Below, in pieces: positions 44,589 to 53,615 of a stretch of 64,000 nt of DNA. The DNA is from Microbacterium murale (GTDB lineage: Bacteria; Actinomycetota; Actinomycetes; Actinomycetales; Microbacteriaceae). Under the pieces are notes generated by a model. That model was not told the DNA's origin, did no database searches, and saw nothing but the letters and a program-made list of their open reading frames with translations. The stretch covers positions 248,001 through 312,000 of the forward strand of contig NZ_JAUSXK010000001.1 of assembly GCF_030815955.1 (NCBI RefSeq), read 5' to 3'. The position numbers and the translations under genes are program-made. Within the stretch, counting starts at the first letter, position 1. Each line of letters begins with the position of its first letter.

Positions 44589-46448
44589 ATGCAGCCGTAC
44601 GGAACCTGGCCGTCCCCCTTCCACGCCGCCGATATCGCATCATCCGCCCCGCGCATCGACGGTGCCCGTTTCGTCGGCGACGAGATCTGGTGGGGGGAGT
44701 CGGTGCCCGCCGAGGGCGGTCGTGTCACGGTGCGCAGTTCGACTGGCGACGTGCTGCTGCCCGAGCCCTGGAGTGCGCGATCGCGAGTGCACGAGTACGG
44801 CGGCGGCGCGTGGACGGCGGATGCTCACGGCACGCTGTTCTTCGTCGACGCCGGCGACCAGCGCGTGTACCGGATGCGGCCGGGCGCGGAGCCGGAGCCG
44901 TTGACACCCGAGGGTCCGAACCATGGCGGACTCCGTCTGCAGCACGGGCGCCTTCTCGCCGTGCGCGAGGATCTGTCTGTGGAACCGCACCGGCGCGCCA
45001 TCGTCGAGATCCCCACAGATGGCTCCGGTCTTGCCGACGCGGACGCCATGCGCGTGTTCGTCCAGGGCAGCGCGTTCTTCGCCCACCCCGCGCTCTCCCC
45101 CGACGGCACCCGCATCGCGTGGGTCGAGTGGAGCGGACGCCAGATGCCATGGCAGCAGGCCATGCTCAGCATCACCAACGTCGGCGGCGACGTCTTCGCC
45201 GACACCCGCGCTCATGCTGCCTTGCAGCCCGAGTGGATCAGCGATTCAGAGCTCGTCTACGCCGACGATCCCACCGGCCGCTGGAACCTGTATCGACGGC
45301 GGATGGACGGGCTTGAGGCTTCCATGCCGGAGGCCATCGCACCGGCCGACGCCGACACAGGCTACGGCCTGTGGGTACTGGGCAACCGCTGGTACCAGCC
45401 GCTCGCCGACGGCCGCATCGTCGCCGTGCGCACGAACGGCTCGGACGAGGTCGTGCTGATCGGGAGCGACGGGTCAGAGAAGCGCCTGGATGTGCCGGCC
45501 ACTGCTCACGTCAGCATCGACGACGCGTCCGGCACGCGTGTGCTGCTCTCCGGCGGCGGAGCGAACGTGAGCGCAGGTCTGTGGACCGTTGACGTGGATT
45601 CGGGAGCCGTCGAACGCATCAGAGGCGGCATACGTTCCGATGAAGCGTGGATGCCGCCCGCCTCCCGCATCGCATTCGAGGGCGCGAACGGGCCGGTGCA
45701 CGCCTTCGACTACGCGCCGGCGAATCCCGATGCCGCAGCGCCAGACGCAGAGCTTCCGCCGTACATCGTCTTCGTGCACGGAGGTCCGACCGCGCACGTC
45801 GCAGGGGCGGCCTCCGCAGCCATCGCGTTCTACACGAGCCGCGGCATCGGCGTGCTGGATGTGAACTACGGCGGCTCGACCGGCTACGGCCGCGCCTACC
45901 GCGAGCGGCTCGACCGCGAATGGGGAATCACCGACGTCGACGATGTGCTGGCCGCCGCGCGCGGGCTCGCCGAATCCGGACGTGCGGATCCGAGTCGCAT
46001 CGCGATCCGCGGCGGCTCAGCGGGAGGATGGACGGTGCTCGCGGCACTCGTGCGCGGTGGCGTGTTCGCCGCAGGGATCAGTCGTTATGGTGTGACCGAC
46101 CTGCGCGCCCTGGCCGAAGACACGCACGACTTCGAGAAGTACTACCTCGACGGCCTGGTGGGCCCGCTGCCCGCTGCCGAACAGGTCTACATCGACCGCT
46201 CCCCGCTCACCCACGTCGAGCAGATCGATGTGCCTGTGCTGCTGCTGCAGGGCGCCGATGATCGCGTCGTCCCGCCATCGCAGTCGGAGTCGATCCGCGA
46301 CGCGCTGGCGGCACGAGGCATCCCGCACGAGTACGTCGTCTACCCGGGTGAGGGGCATGGGTTCCGCCGCGCGGAGACGATCATCGACGCGCTCGAGCGC
46401 GAGCTGCGCTTCCTCGGGAAAGTGTTCGACTTCCAGCCCGAGCTGTAG
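44589..46448 (+). CDS. S9 family (prolyl oligopeptidase-type) serine peptidase
   Basis: A 619-residue cytosolic peptidase without signal peptide. Residues 1-380 form a beta-propeller (repeats such as SPDGTRIAWVEWSG), and the alpha/beta hydrolase domain follows: FVHGGPTAHV oxyanion region, nucleophile S477 in RGGSAGGWT, acid near D557/D558 in GADDRVVP and H590 in GEGHGFRR. Such acylaminoacyl- or dipeptidyl-peptidases trim short peptides. It ends 4 bases from the convergent smpB stop. Confidence 0.92.
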   Translation: MQPYGTWPSPFHAADIASSAPRIDGARFVGDEIWWGESVPAEGGRVTVRSSTGDVLLPEPWSARSRVHEYGGGAWTADAHGTLFFVDAGDQRVYRMRPGAEPEPLTPEGPNHGGLRLQHGRLLAVREDLSVEPHRRAIVEIPTDGSGLADADAMRVFVQGSAFFAHPALSPDGTRIAWVEWSGRQMPWQQAMLSITNVGGDVFADTRAHAALQPEWISDSELVYADDPTGRWNLYRRRMDGLEASMPEAIAPADADTGYGLWVLGNRWYQPLADGRIVAVRTNGSDEVVLIGSDGSEKRLDVPATAHVSIDDASGTRVLLSGGGANVSAGLWTVDVDSGAVERIRGGIRSDEAWMPPASRIAFEGANGPVHAFDYAPANPDAAAPDAELPPYIVFVHGGPTAHVAGAASAAIAFYTSRGIGVLDVNYGGSTGYGRAYRERLDREWGITDVDDVLAAARGLAESGRADPSRIAIRGGSAGGWTVLAALVRGGVFAAGISRYGVTDLRALAEDTHDFEKYYLDGLVGPLPAAEQVYIDRSPLTHVEQIDVPVLLLQGADDRVVPPSQSESIRDALAARGIPHEYVVYPGEGHGFRRAETIIDALERELRFLGKVFDFQPEL

Positions 46449-46452
46449 AGGT

Positions 46453-46929
46453 TTAGTCCCCCACGCGATTGCGCAGGCGCATCGCGCGCTGGGCCTCTCG
46501 GGTGTCCTGGCGTTCACGCAGCGTCTGGCGCTTGTCGAACTCGCGCTTGCCCTTCGCGAGAGCGATCTCGACCTTGGCTCGCCCGTCCGAGAAGTACAGC
46601 TTGAGCGGGATCAGCGTGTACCCGCCTGCGGACACCGCATGCTGCAGCTTCTCGATCTCCTCGCGGTGCAGCAGCAGCTTGCGAATCCGCTTGGCCGAGT
46701 GATTCGTCCAGTGCCCCTGCGAGTACTCGGGGATGTGCACCGAGTCGAGGAAGATCTCATTCCCCTTGACGAACGCGTACCCATCGCTGAGGTTCGCGCG
46801 GCCCTGCCGCAATGACTTCACTTCGGTGCCGGTGAGCACCATCCCCGCCTCGTACGACTTCTCGATGTTATAGTCGTGACGTGCGCGACGATTGGTCGCG
46901 ACGACCTTCTCCCCGCGTTCCCTGGGCAT
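46453..46929 (-). CDS. smpB: SsrA-binding protein SmpB
   Basis: A 158-residue tmRNA partner for ribosome rescue. The OB-fold motifs [29 protein letters not shown] and [25 protein letters not shown] are diagnostic, and the C-terminal tail is basic and ends LRNRVGD. It lies downstream of ftsE-ftsX, the conserved actinobacterial order. No ssrA gene is visible in the window. Confidence 0.97.
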   Translation of the reverse strand: MPRERGEKVVATNRRARHDYNIEKSYEAGMVLTGTEVKSLRQGRANLSDGYAFVKGNEIFLDSVHIPEYSQGHWTNHSAKRIRKLLLHREEIEKLQHAVSAGGYTLIPLKLYFSDGRAKVEIALAKGKREFDKRQTLRERQDTREAQRAMRLRNRVGD

Positions 46930-46998
46930 GATGCTCTCCTGATCCGTGCCGCGCCGAACGCACGACAGCCCATCAGTCTACAACGACGCAGACGGATG

Positions 46999-47913
46999 CT
47001 AGGTGCGCAGCCAGCGACGAATCGCGAAGCCGGCCGACAGCGCAGCAAGAAGCACACCGATGCCGATGAGTACGGGCACGACGAGCGCAGCATCCTGCAT
47101 CGTCACCCAGGTGGTGATGAACGGCACCCGGCCCTTCAGATAGCCGTTCACGCCGAAGTGCACGCCGGCGACCACGGCGGCGCTGGCCAGCACCGAGCCG
47201 ATGAAGGCGGCGAACACGCCCTCCAGCACGAACGGCGTCTGGATGAATCGGTTCGAGGCGCCCACCAGGCGCATGATCCCGATCTCCTTGCGTCTCGCAT
47301 ACGCCGACAATCGGATCGTCGTGGCGATCAGCAGGATGGCGGCGATGAGCATGAGTACCGCGATGCCGACGGCGATGTAGGTCGCGACGGTGAGAGCGGA
47401 GAACAGCGGATCGAGATACTGCAGCTGGTCACGCACCTCCTCGACACCGTTGATGCCGGCGAAAGCCTCTACGATCACCTGCGATTGACCGGGGTCCTTG
47501 AGCGTGACGTAGAACGTCTCCGACATCTGCTCCTCGGTGAGCACACTCGCCTGCTCTTCGCCGAGGAGTTCGGTGATGTTCGCGTAGGCCTCTGCCTTGT
47601 TCTCGAATCGGAGGTCGCCGATGAGCGAGGCGAGCGGATCGCCTTCGAGTTCTGCGCGCACCTGGTCGACCTGCTCCGGTGTGGCGGCGCCATCGAGACA
47701 GCTCTCGCCCGTCGAGACGGTCGAGCACATCGAGACAGACACCTGGGCACGCTCGGTCCAGTAGTCGCGCATGGTGCTGATCTGGCCCTGCATGAGGATC
47801 GCCGCGCCGACGAACGTGAGCGACACGAATGTCACGAGCACGACCGAGATCACCATCGAGATGTTGCGTCGGAGGCCCCCGAGGGCCTCGGCGAGGATCA
47901 GCCCCACTCTCAC
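46999..47913 (-). CDS. ftsX: Cell division protein FtsX
   Basis: A 304-residue FtsX with one N-terminal helix, an extracellular domain (about 45-170) containing paired cysteines (C43 and C54) and three C-terminal helices after residue 175. RRKEIGIMRLVGASNRFIQTPFVLEG is the coupling motif. With FtsE it transmits ATP hydrolysis to a peptidoglycan hydrolase outside the cell. GTG start overlaps the ftsE stop (GTGA). Confidence 0.94.
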   Translation of the reverse strand: MRVGLILAEALGGLRRNISMVISVVLVTFVSLTFVGAAILMQGQISTMRDYWTERAQVSVSMCSTVSTGESCLDGAATPEQVDQVRAELEGDPLASLIGDLRFENKAEAYANITELLGEEQASVLTEEQMSETFYVTLKDPGQSQVIVEAFAGINGVEEVRDQLQYLDPLFSALTVATYIAVGIAVLMLIAAILLIATTIRLSAYARRKEIGIMRLVGASNRFIQTPFVLEGVFAAFIGSVLASAAVVAGVHFGVNGYLKGRVPFITTWVTMQDAALVVPVLIGIGVLLAALSAGFAIRRWLRT

Positions 47914-48962
47914 GATGTCGGCCCCACTTCTTCGTCGTCGCCGCTATCCGCGAGCCCGAGGCGGTCGGCGACTCCGAGCTCGGCGACGTCGACCTCCGGA
48001 AGGATGATCGGGTGGGTGCGAGGGCCGACAGCGGTCGGCGCGGGCTCTGCGGCCGGCGCGGGCTCTGCGGCCGGCGCGGATGCGGGGGTGTCAGCGGCAG
48101 AATTCGTCTCGGCAGCCGGAGCGCCTGCGGCGCTCCGCGCCGCTCTCATCGACGCGATCATCTCAGCGGTGAGCGGCTCGAGCGACTCCGTCTGACGCTG
48201 CACCTCCTGCACCGCGGTGAGCGCGGCCGTCGCGGCGGCGCCCCGCTCCTGCTCCGGCACGAGCTGCGGAATCATCGACCGATCGCCGTATCCGCCGTGC
48301 ACTTCATCGCGCACCATCTCACCGTCGCGGAGTTCGATCACTCGGCGCTGCATCTGATCCACGAACGCGGCCTCGTGAGTGGCCATCAGCACGGTCGTGC
48401 CACCGGCGTTGATCCGCGCCAGCAGTTGCATGATGTCGACGGAGGTCGCCGGGTCGAGGTTTCCGGTCGGCTCGTCGGCGAGCAGTACCTGCGGACGGTT
48501 CACGAGTGCACGGGCGATCGCGACGCGCTGCTGCTCTCCGCCGGACAGCTCGTGCGGCATCCGCTTCTCCTTGCCGTCCAGCCCTACGAGGGCCAACGCC
48601 TCCGGCACCGCCTGCTGGATGAAGCCGCGGGAGGATCCGGTCACCTGCAGGGTGAAGGCGACGTTCTGGAACACGGTCTTGGTCGAGAGCAGACGGAAGT
48701 CCTGGAAGACCGAGCCGATATGGCGGCGGAAGTAGGGCACTTTACGGTTCGCCAGCGAACGCAGGTCGCGGCCGAGCACGGCGACGCGCCCTGCGGAAGG
48801 GACCTCTTCTCGCAGGATGAGCTGGAGGCAGGTGGACTTCCCTGAACCCGACGCACCGACGAGGAAGACGAATTCGCCCCGTTGGACCTCGAAGTCGACG
48901 CCGGCGAGGGCCGGTCGCTTCGTGCCGCGGTAGCGCTTGGTGACGTTCTCGAACCGAATCAT
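47910..48962 (-). CDS. ftsE: Cell division ATPase FtsE with long C-terminal extension
   Basis: A 350-residue protein; the first 225 residues are a normal FtsE: Walker A GASGSGKST (36-44), signature LSGGEQQR, Walker B LLADEPTGNLDP, switch H in ATHEAAF. About 120 residues follow that most FtsE proteins lack: a short helical part (VQEVQRQTESLEPLTAEMIASM) then an Ala/Pro/Glu-rich stretch with APAAEPAP repeats and an acidic end. The tail may recruit a division partner. A -10-like TAGGCT (48972-48977) lies 9 bases before the ATG. Confidence 0.95.
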   Translation of the reverse strand: MIRFENVTKRYRGTKRPALAGVDFEVQRGEFVFLVGASGSGKSTCLQLILREEVPSAGRVAVLGRDLRSLANRKVPYFRRHIGSVFQDFRLLSTKTVFQNVAFTLQVTGSSRGFIQQAVPEALALVGLDGKEKRMPHELSGGEQQRVAIARALVNRPQVLLADEPTGNLDPATSVDIMQLLARINAGGTTVLMATHEAAFVDQMQRRVIELRDGEMVRDEVHGGYGDRSMIPQLVPEQERGAAATAALTAVQEVQRQTESLEPLTAEMIASMRAARSAAGAPAAETNSAADTPASAPAAEPAPAAEPAPTAVGPRTHPIILPEVDVAELGVADRLGLADSGDDEEVGPTS

Positions 48963-49096
48963 GGCTTTACGAGCCTAAGCGCGCGCCCCTCGCTCGCCGC
49001 GAGCGACACCCCGCCCAGATCACCATGCCGACGGTATGCGACCGCATCCTGCTATATATGACCTGACGAGATGCATCCGGGATGCCGGAGGGGAGC

Positions 49097-49921
49097 ATGA
49101 TGACGGCACCTGCCGGCTGGTATGGGGATGGTTCAGGGCGACAGCGATGGTGGGACGGTGCCCGATGGACCGAGCATGTCTTCGACCCTGTGCCCGCCCC
49201 TGTGGCGGAGACCGCCGAGACGCTTCCCGCGTTCGCGCCCCCGTTCGTCCTGCCCCCGCAGACCACGATGGCTCCGACGATGCCTGCGGTCGCACTCGAC
49301 CACCGAGGAGTGCCGTCGGCGACGCCCGCACCGACCGGAGCCCGTCGGTCTCGCAAGGGGCTGATCTTCGGGCTGATCGGAGCCGCCGTCGTCATCGTGG
49401 TGGTAGCGGTGGTGGCGATCCCGTTCTTCATGCCGACCGACCAGCCGGCAGCAGAGGATGACGGTCAGAACCCCCTGATCGCTCCGTGGGAGATCCGCAC
49501 GCACGAGCCGGAAGCCGAAGAAGCCGAGAGACAGCAGGAGGCGGAAGAGGAGGAGACCGTCTACTGGGATGAGATCGAGCTCGGAGACTGCTGGCGATAC
49601 GACGAGGAGGACTGGTCGGCGGGCTATGCGGACATCGTGTCGTGCACGCTGACCCACTCCGACGAGATCTATTACACGTACACGATGGACGGTGCCGAGT
49701 TCCCCGGAGACAAAGCGGTGATCAAAGAGGCGACCGCCGTCTGCATGGCGGAGTTCGGTACCTTCGTCGGCATTCCGTATGAGGACTCTGAGCTCGACTT
49801 CTGGGCGATCACGCCCACCGAGGTCACCTGGAACACCGCCGATGACCGCGTCGTGCAGTGCTCGATCTTCGATCCCGAGACGAACGCACTTACCGGCGCG
49901 CTCAAGGGTGCCGAGCGCTGA
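49097..49921 (+). CDS. DUF2510 membrane protein with extracellular Cys-containing domain
   Basis: A 274-residue protein. Residues 3-30 are the DUF2510 motif (AGWYGDGSGRQRWWDGARWTEH), a linker follows, one transmembrane helix at about 88-110, then an acidic region (EEAERQQEAEEEETVYWDE) and a septum-formation-like domain (LGDCWRYDEED ... VSCTLTH ... AVCMAEF ... VQCSIFD) with four cysteines. ATG 49097 is chosen because GGAGGGG lies just before it. It is inserted, on the opposite strand, between prfB and ftsE, which are usually neighbours. Confidence 0.7.
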   Translation: MMTAPAGWYGDGSGRQRWWDGARWTEHVFDPVPAPVAETAETLPAFAPPFVLPPQTTMAPTMPAVALDHRGVPSATPAPTGARRSRKGLIFGLIGAAVVIVVVAVVAIPFFMPTDQPAAEDDGQNPLIAPWEIRTHEPEAEEAERQQEAEEEETVYWDEIELGDCWRYDEEDWSAGYADIVSCTLTHSDEIYYTYTMDGAEFPGDKAVIKEATAVCMAEFGTFVGIPYEDSELDFWAITPTEVTWNTADDRVVQCSIFDPETNALTGALKGAER

Positions 49922-49927
49922 ACCGAC

Positions 49928-51037
49928 TCAGTCGTCGTCTTTGCGCTTGCGCCAGCGGATGCCGGCCGAGATGAAATCGTCGAGGTCGCCGTCGAACACC
50001 GCCGCGGGGTTGCCCGATTCCTGACCGGTGCGGAGGTCTTTGACCAACTGCTGGCCGTACAGGAAGTACGAGCGCATCTGGTCGCCCCAGCTCGCCGTGA
50101 TGTTGCCCGCGAGCTCTTTCTTCTTCGCCGCTTCTTCTTCCTTCTGCAGCAGCAGAAGTCGGGTCTGCAGCACACGCATGGCGGCGGCACGGTTCTGAAT
50201 CTGCGACTTCTCGTTCTGCATCGAGACGACGATGCCGGTGGGAAGGTGCGTCAGGCGCACGGCCGAGTCGGTCGTGTTGACGGACTGGCCACCGGGGCCG
50301 GACGAGCGGAAGACGTCGACGCGGATGTCGCCCTCGGGGATCTCGATCGCGGTGGCCTCTTCCATGAGCGGGATGACCTCGACCGCGGCGAAGCTGGTCT
50401 GACGCTTGTCGGCAGAACCGAACGGGCTGATACGTGCGAGCCGGTGCGTACCGGCCTCGACCGACAGCGTGCCGAAGGCATAGGGAGCCGTGATCTCGAA
50501 GGTCGCGGATTTGATGCCGGCGCCTTCAGCGTAAGACGTGTCCATGACCTTGGCCGGGTACTTGTGCTTCTCGGCCCATCGCAGATACATGCGCATGAGC
50601 ATCTCGGCGAAGTCGGTGGCGTCGTCGCCGCCTGCGCCGGAGCGGATCGTGATGATCGCCGAGCGATCGTCGTACTCGCCATCGAGGAGCGTCTGCACCT
50701 CGAGCTGGTTGATCACGGAGGTGAGGGCCGCGAGTTCCGCCCGCGCTTCCTGACCTGATTCCTCATCACCCATCTCGTTGGCGAGATCGACGAGGACCTC
50801 GAGATCGTCCAGGCGCTGCGCGATGCCGGTGATGCGAGCAAGCTCGGACTGACGGTGGCTGAGGGCGCTGGTCACCTTCTGAGCGCGCTCGGTGTCGTCC
50901 CAGAGGTCGGGTGCGCCCGCTTCCTCACTGAGACGGGCGATGTCTTCGCGGAGTCGCGAAACATCGACGACCTCGCTGATATCGCCGAAGGTTTGCCTGA
51001 GCGCCTGAATTTCGGCGGAGAGATCTAGTTCGAGCAT
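49928..51037 (-). CDS. prfB: Peptide chain release factor 2
   Basis: A 369-residue RF2 that terminates at UGA and UAA. The tripeptide SPF is seen in RISPFGSADKRQTSF and GGQ in GPGGQSVNTTDSAVR (about residue 247). The frame is continuous from ATG 51037, so the programmed +1 frameshift near codon 25 known from E. coli is absent. A -10-like TAGGCT (51046-51051) stands 8 bases before the start, suggesting a very short leader. Confidence 0.97.
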   Translation of the reverse strand: MLELDLSAEIQALRQTFGDISEVVDVSRLREDIARLSEEAGAPDLWDDTERAQKVTSALSHRQSELARITGIAQRLDDLEVLVDLANEMGDEESGQEARAELAALTSVINQLEVQTLLDGEYDDRSAIITIRSGAGGDDATDFAEMLMRMYLRWAEKHKYPAKVMDTSYAEGAGIKSATFEITAPYAFGTLSVEAGTHRLARISPFGSADKRQTSFAAVEVIPLMEEATAIEIPEGDIRVDVFRSSGPGGQSVNTTDSAVRLTHLPTGIVVSMQNEKSQIQNRAAAMRVLQTRLLLLQKEEEAAKKKELAGNITASWGDQMRSYFLYGQQLVKDLRTGQESGNPAAVFDGDLDDFISAGIRWRKRKDDD

Positions 51038-51063
51038 GACACCCCAGCCTATCCTGCCCCGGT

Positions 51064-51069
51064 TAGTCT
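51064..51069 (+). promoter_or_regulatory. -10 element for GH114-like lipoprotein
   Basis: TAGTCT followed by GAGGT and GTG 51075. The gap is only 5 bases; GAGG could alternatively be a ribosome site for the GTG at 51087. Confidence 0.35.
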
Positions 51070-51074
51070 GAGGT

Positions 51075-51902
51075 GTGGGTATCCGCGTGAGACGACCCTT
51101 CGGCGGCGCGGCCGCCGCGGCGACCGTGCTCGCCCTCGCCGCCTGCGCGGCTTCCGGGCCAGCGGCAGACCCGGCCGATCTCGCCGTCCTGCCCCACGAC
51201 GCGGTGTTCGACTACCAGCTCGGCGGAGGATATCCGCCCGCCGATGATGTCACGGTGGTCGTGCGTGATCGCAGTGATGCACCAGAGGCCGATCTGTACT
51301 CGATCTGCTACGTCAACGCCTTTCAGACACAGCCGGGCGAGCTCGACGACTGGCCGTCGGATGCCGTGCTCGTCGACGACTCCGGACTGTCCGTGCGCGA
51401 CCCGGACTGGCCCGACGAAGCACTGTTGGACATCTCCTCCCCCGCCGGGCAGAAGATCGTCGTCGCCACCGTCGGCGATTGGATCCGTCAATGCGCGGCG
51501 GACGGATTCGATGCGGTCGAGTTCGACAACCTCGATTCATTCACGCGGGCCGGCGGACGGATATCGGTCGACGACGGCCTCGACGTGGCGGCGAGGCTGG
51601 TCGCTGTCGCGCACGCTGCCGGCCTCAGCGCCGGCCAGAAGAACGCCGCCGAATTCGCCGCCATGTTCCACGATGAAGCGGACTTCGACTTCGCCGTCAG
51701 CGAGGAGTGCGCCGCGTACGACGAGTGCTCCGCGTATGTCGAGTCATACGGCACAGGTGTGCTGAACATCGAGTACACCGACAATCTGCCGCGTCCATTC
51801 GCAGAGGTGTGCGCCGATGCGGACTCGCCACCCGCGACGATCCTGCGTGACCGCGACCTTGCGACGCCCGCCGATCCTGCGCACCGCAGGGAGGCGTGCT
51901 GA
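51075..51902 (+). CDS. GH114-like (TM1410-type) lipoprotein
   Basis: A 275-residue exported protein. The signal peptide ends ATVLALAAC (lipobox C24). The mature part has the GH114 pattern FDYQLGGGYPP, YSICYVNAFQTQPGELDDWP, WPDEALLDI and the acidic GFDAVEFDNLDSF, in which the aspartates and glutamate would be catalytic, as in endo-alpha-1,4-polygalactosaminidases. Substrate may be a cell-surface polysaccharide; not proven. MFS transporter gene follows 20 bases later on the same strand. Confidence 0.8.
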   Translation: MGIRVRRPFGGAAAAATVLALAACAASGPAADPADLAVLPHDAVFDYQLGGGYPPADDVTVVVRDRSDAPEADLYSICYVNAFQTQPGELDDWPSDAVLVDDSGLSVRDPDWPDEALLDISSPAGQKIVVATVGDWIRQCAADGFDAVEFDNLDSFTRAGGRISVDDGLDVAARLVAVAHAAGLSAGQKNAAEFAAMFHDEADFDFAVSEECAAYDECSAYVESYGTGVLNIEYTDNLPRPFAEVCADADSPPATILRDRDLATPADPAHRREAC

Positions 51903-51910
51903 ACGCGGAG

Positions 51911-51916
51911 TAGCGT
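51911..51916 (+). promoter_or_regulatory. -10 element for leaderless MFS transporter mRNA
   Basis: TAGCGT, GGCCCT, GTG 51923. The 6-base gap matches the leaderless pattern elsewhere. Confidence 0.45.
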
Positions 51917-51922
51917 GGCCCT

Positions 51923-53179
51923 GTGAGCAACGCGTCATCGGTCCTGAGACAGTTCGGACCGATGGTGTACCTCCCCACCGTGCTCTTCGCCCTCGGCGAG
52001 GGCGCCGTCATCCCGCTGATCCCGGTGATCGCGGCGAACATGGGCGCCGACGTCGCCTCCGCCGCGCTGGTCGCATCCGCGCTCGTGATCGGGCAGCTGT
52101 GCGGCAATCTTCCCGCCGGGTGGGCCGTGGCCCGCATCGGCGAGCGCTTCACGATGGTGATCGCCGGGGTGATCTCCATCATCGCCGTGGTCGGGATGGT
52201 CTTCGCCCCAGTGATCGCGGCGTTCGCGGCATCCGTGTTCCTTCTCGGTTTCTGCGCCGCGGCATTCGGCCTCGCGAGGCACGCGTTCATGACGACGCGG
52301 GTTCCGGTCGCGTTCCGGGCCCGCGCGCTGTCGCTGCTGGGCGGCAGCTTCCGCCTCGGTGTGTTCGTGGGACCGTTCGTCACCGCCGCCCTGCTGCAGG
52401 TGTTCGGCAACGAGCACGCCGCGATCTGGTTCTTCCTCGGCTGCCTGATCGTGATGGTGGTGCTGGTGCTGTTCGGGCCAGACCCGGAGAAGACCACGCC
52501 GCCGATCGCGTCGAGTTCGACCCTCGCGGAAGACTCGGGCGAAGCGGTGACCGGCTCGATCCCGACTCTGGAGCGCGTGGGCATCTTCCGGACCATGTGG
52601 AACTACCGTGGTGTGCTCGGGCGATTGGGACTCGCCGCCGCATCGCTGTCTGCCGTGCGGTCTGCTCGACAGGTCGTGCTGCCGCTGTGGGGCGTGTCGC
52701 TCGGACTGGACGCGCAGACCATCGCCCTGGTCGTCGGCGTCTCCGGAGCGATCGACTTCGCTCTGTTCTACGCCAGCGGTCAGGTGATGGATCGCTTCGG
52801 CAGGCTGTGGGCTGCGATGCCGGCGATGATCCTGATGGGCGCCGGGTTCCTCGTGCTCGCATTCACGCACGACGGGGAATCCGCGGTCCTGTGGTTCGGG
52901 ATGCTTGCGGCGGTGCTCGGAGTCGGCAACGGGCTCTCGAGCGGCATCCTGCTGACGCTCGGCGCCGATACCGCCCCGAAGCAGGAGCCCGCGGCGTTCC
53001 TCGGCTCCTGGCGGACGCTCACGGACGCCGGCGGCGCCATCGCGCCGCTGATCGTTTCCGGCGTCACCGCGATCGCTTCGCTCTCGGTGGCATCCGGCGT
53101 GATCGGCGTCGTGGGGCTGCTCGGCGCACTCGGGTTCATCCGCTGGATCCCCCGGTTCAGTCCGCGGGACAAGCGATAG
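51923..53179 (+). CDS. MFS transporter
   Basis: A 418-residue major facilitator protein with about twelve hydrophobic helices and a cytoplasmic loop near residues 190-215 (GPDPEKTTPPIASSS). The loop between helices 2 and 3 reads GWAVARIGERFTM, an MFS motif A variant. Sugar, drug or metabolite efflux are all possible. Its stop lies 10 bases from the convergent tad genes. Confidence 0.85.
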   Translation: MSNASSVLRQFGPMVYLPTVLFALGEGAVIPLIPVIAANMGADVASAALVASALVIGQLCGNLPAGWAVARIGERFTMVIAGVISIIAVVGMVFAPVIAAFAASVFLLGFCAAAFGLARHAFMTTRVPVAFRARALSLLGGSFRLGVFVGPFVTAALLQVFGNEHAAIWFFLGCLIVMVVLVLFGPDPEKTTPPIASSSTLAEDSGEAVTGSIPTLERVGIFRTMWNYRGVLGRLGLAAASLSAVRSARQVVLPLWGVSLGLDAQTIALVVGVSGAIDFALFYASGQVMDRFGRLWAAMPAMILMGAGFLVLAFTHDGESAVLWFGMLAAVLGVGNGLSSGILLTLGADTAPKQEPAAFLGSWRTLTDAGGAIAPLIVSGVTAIASLSVASGVIGVVGLLGALGFIRWIPRFSPRDKR

Positions 53180-53189
53180 GGACCAGACC

Positions 53190-53615
53190 TCACTGCAGGG
53201 CGGTCCGGCTCGTGGCCGTCGCCTCCAATGGCACACCATCCGGCACGAACGGTGAGAACAGCGGCGGGTGCCAGGCCGCCGCTACCGTGACGCGCGCCGT
53301 CACTCCGTCGGGAGCGGATGCCGAGACGAGTGCTGCCTCGGTCGTCACGGCGTCGATGATCGCGACAGCCTGCTCCCGTACTCCGGCGTCGGTCAACTCC
53401 GCACGCACAGCGTCCCCGTCGACGACAAGCGTGAACCCGTCGGCCCCGGCGAGCGCGGCAGCATCCGCGAGGGAATCGAGTCGCTTCTGTGCGACGTAGA
53501 GGTCTGTCGCGCAGGTGCACACGAAGACCACGGCGATCGCGAGCACGACATAGCCCAGCAGAAGCGGAAGGATGCTGCCGCCCTCATCCTGCGCGAGAGA
53601 CCGTGGCTGCGTCAT
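53190..53615 (-). CDS. TadG-like Flp pilus assembly protein (Rv3660c-cluster type)
   Basis: A 141-residue protein whose N-terminus EGGSILPLLLGYVVLAIAVVFVCTCATDLY is a single hydrophobic helix, followed by RLDSLADAAALAGADGF, the pattern of TadG/putative Flp helicase-secretion neighbourhood proteins. ATG 53615 overlaps the preceding TadE stop by 4 bases. Last gene of the tad operon. It is far shorter than full TadG with a von Willebrand domain. Confidence 0.75.
   Translation of the reverse strand: MTQPRSLAQDEGGSILPLLLGYVVLAIAVVFVCTCATDLYVAQKRLDSLADAAALAGADGFTLVVDGDAVRAELTDAGVREQAVAIIDAVTTEAALVSASAPDGVTARVTVAAAWHPPLFSPFVPDGVPLEATATSRTALQ

Noticed and set aside
46930..46998. ssrA (tmRNA) next to smpB
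   Set aside because: Only 69 bases; no tRNA-like ends or tag peptide.
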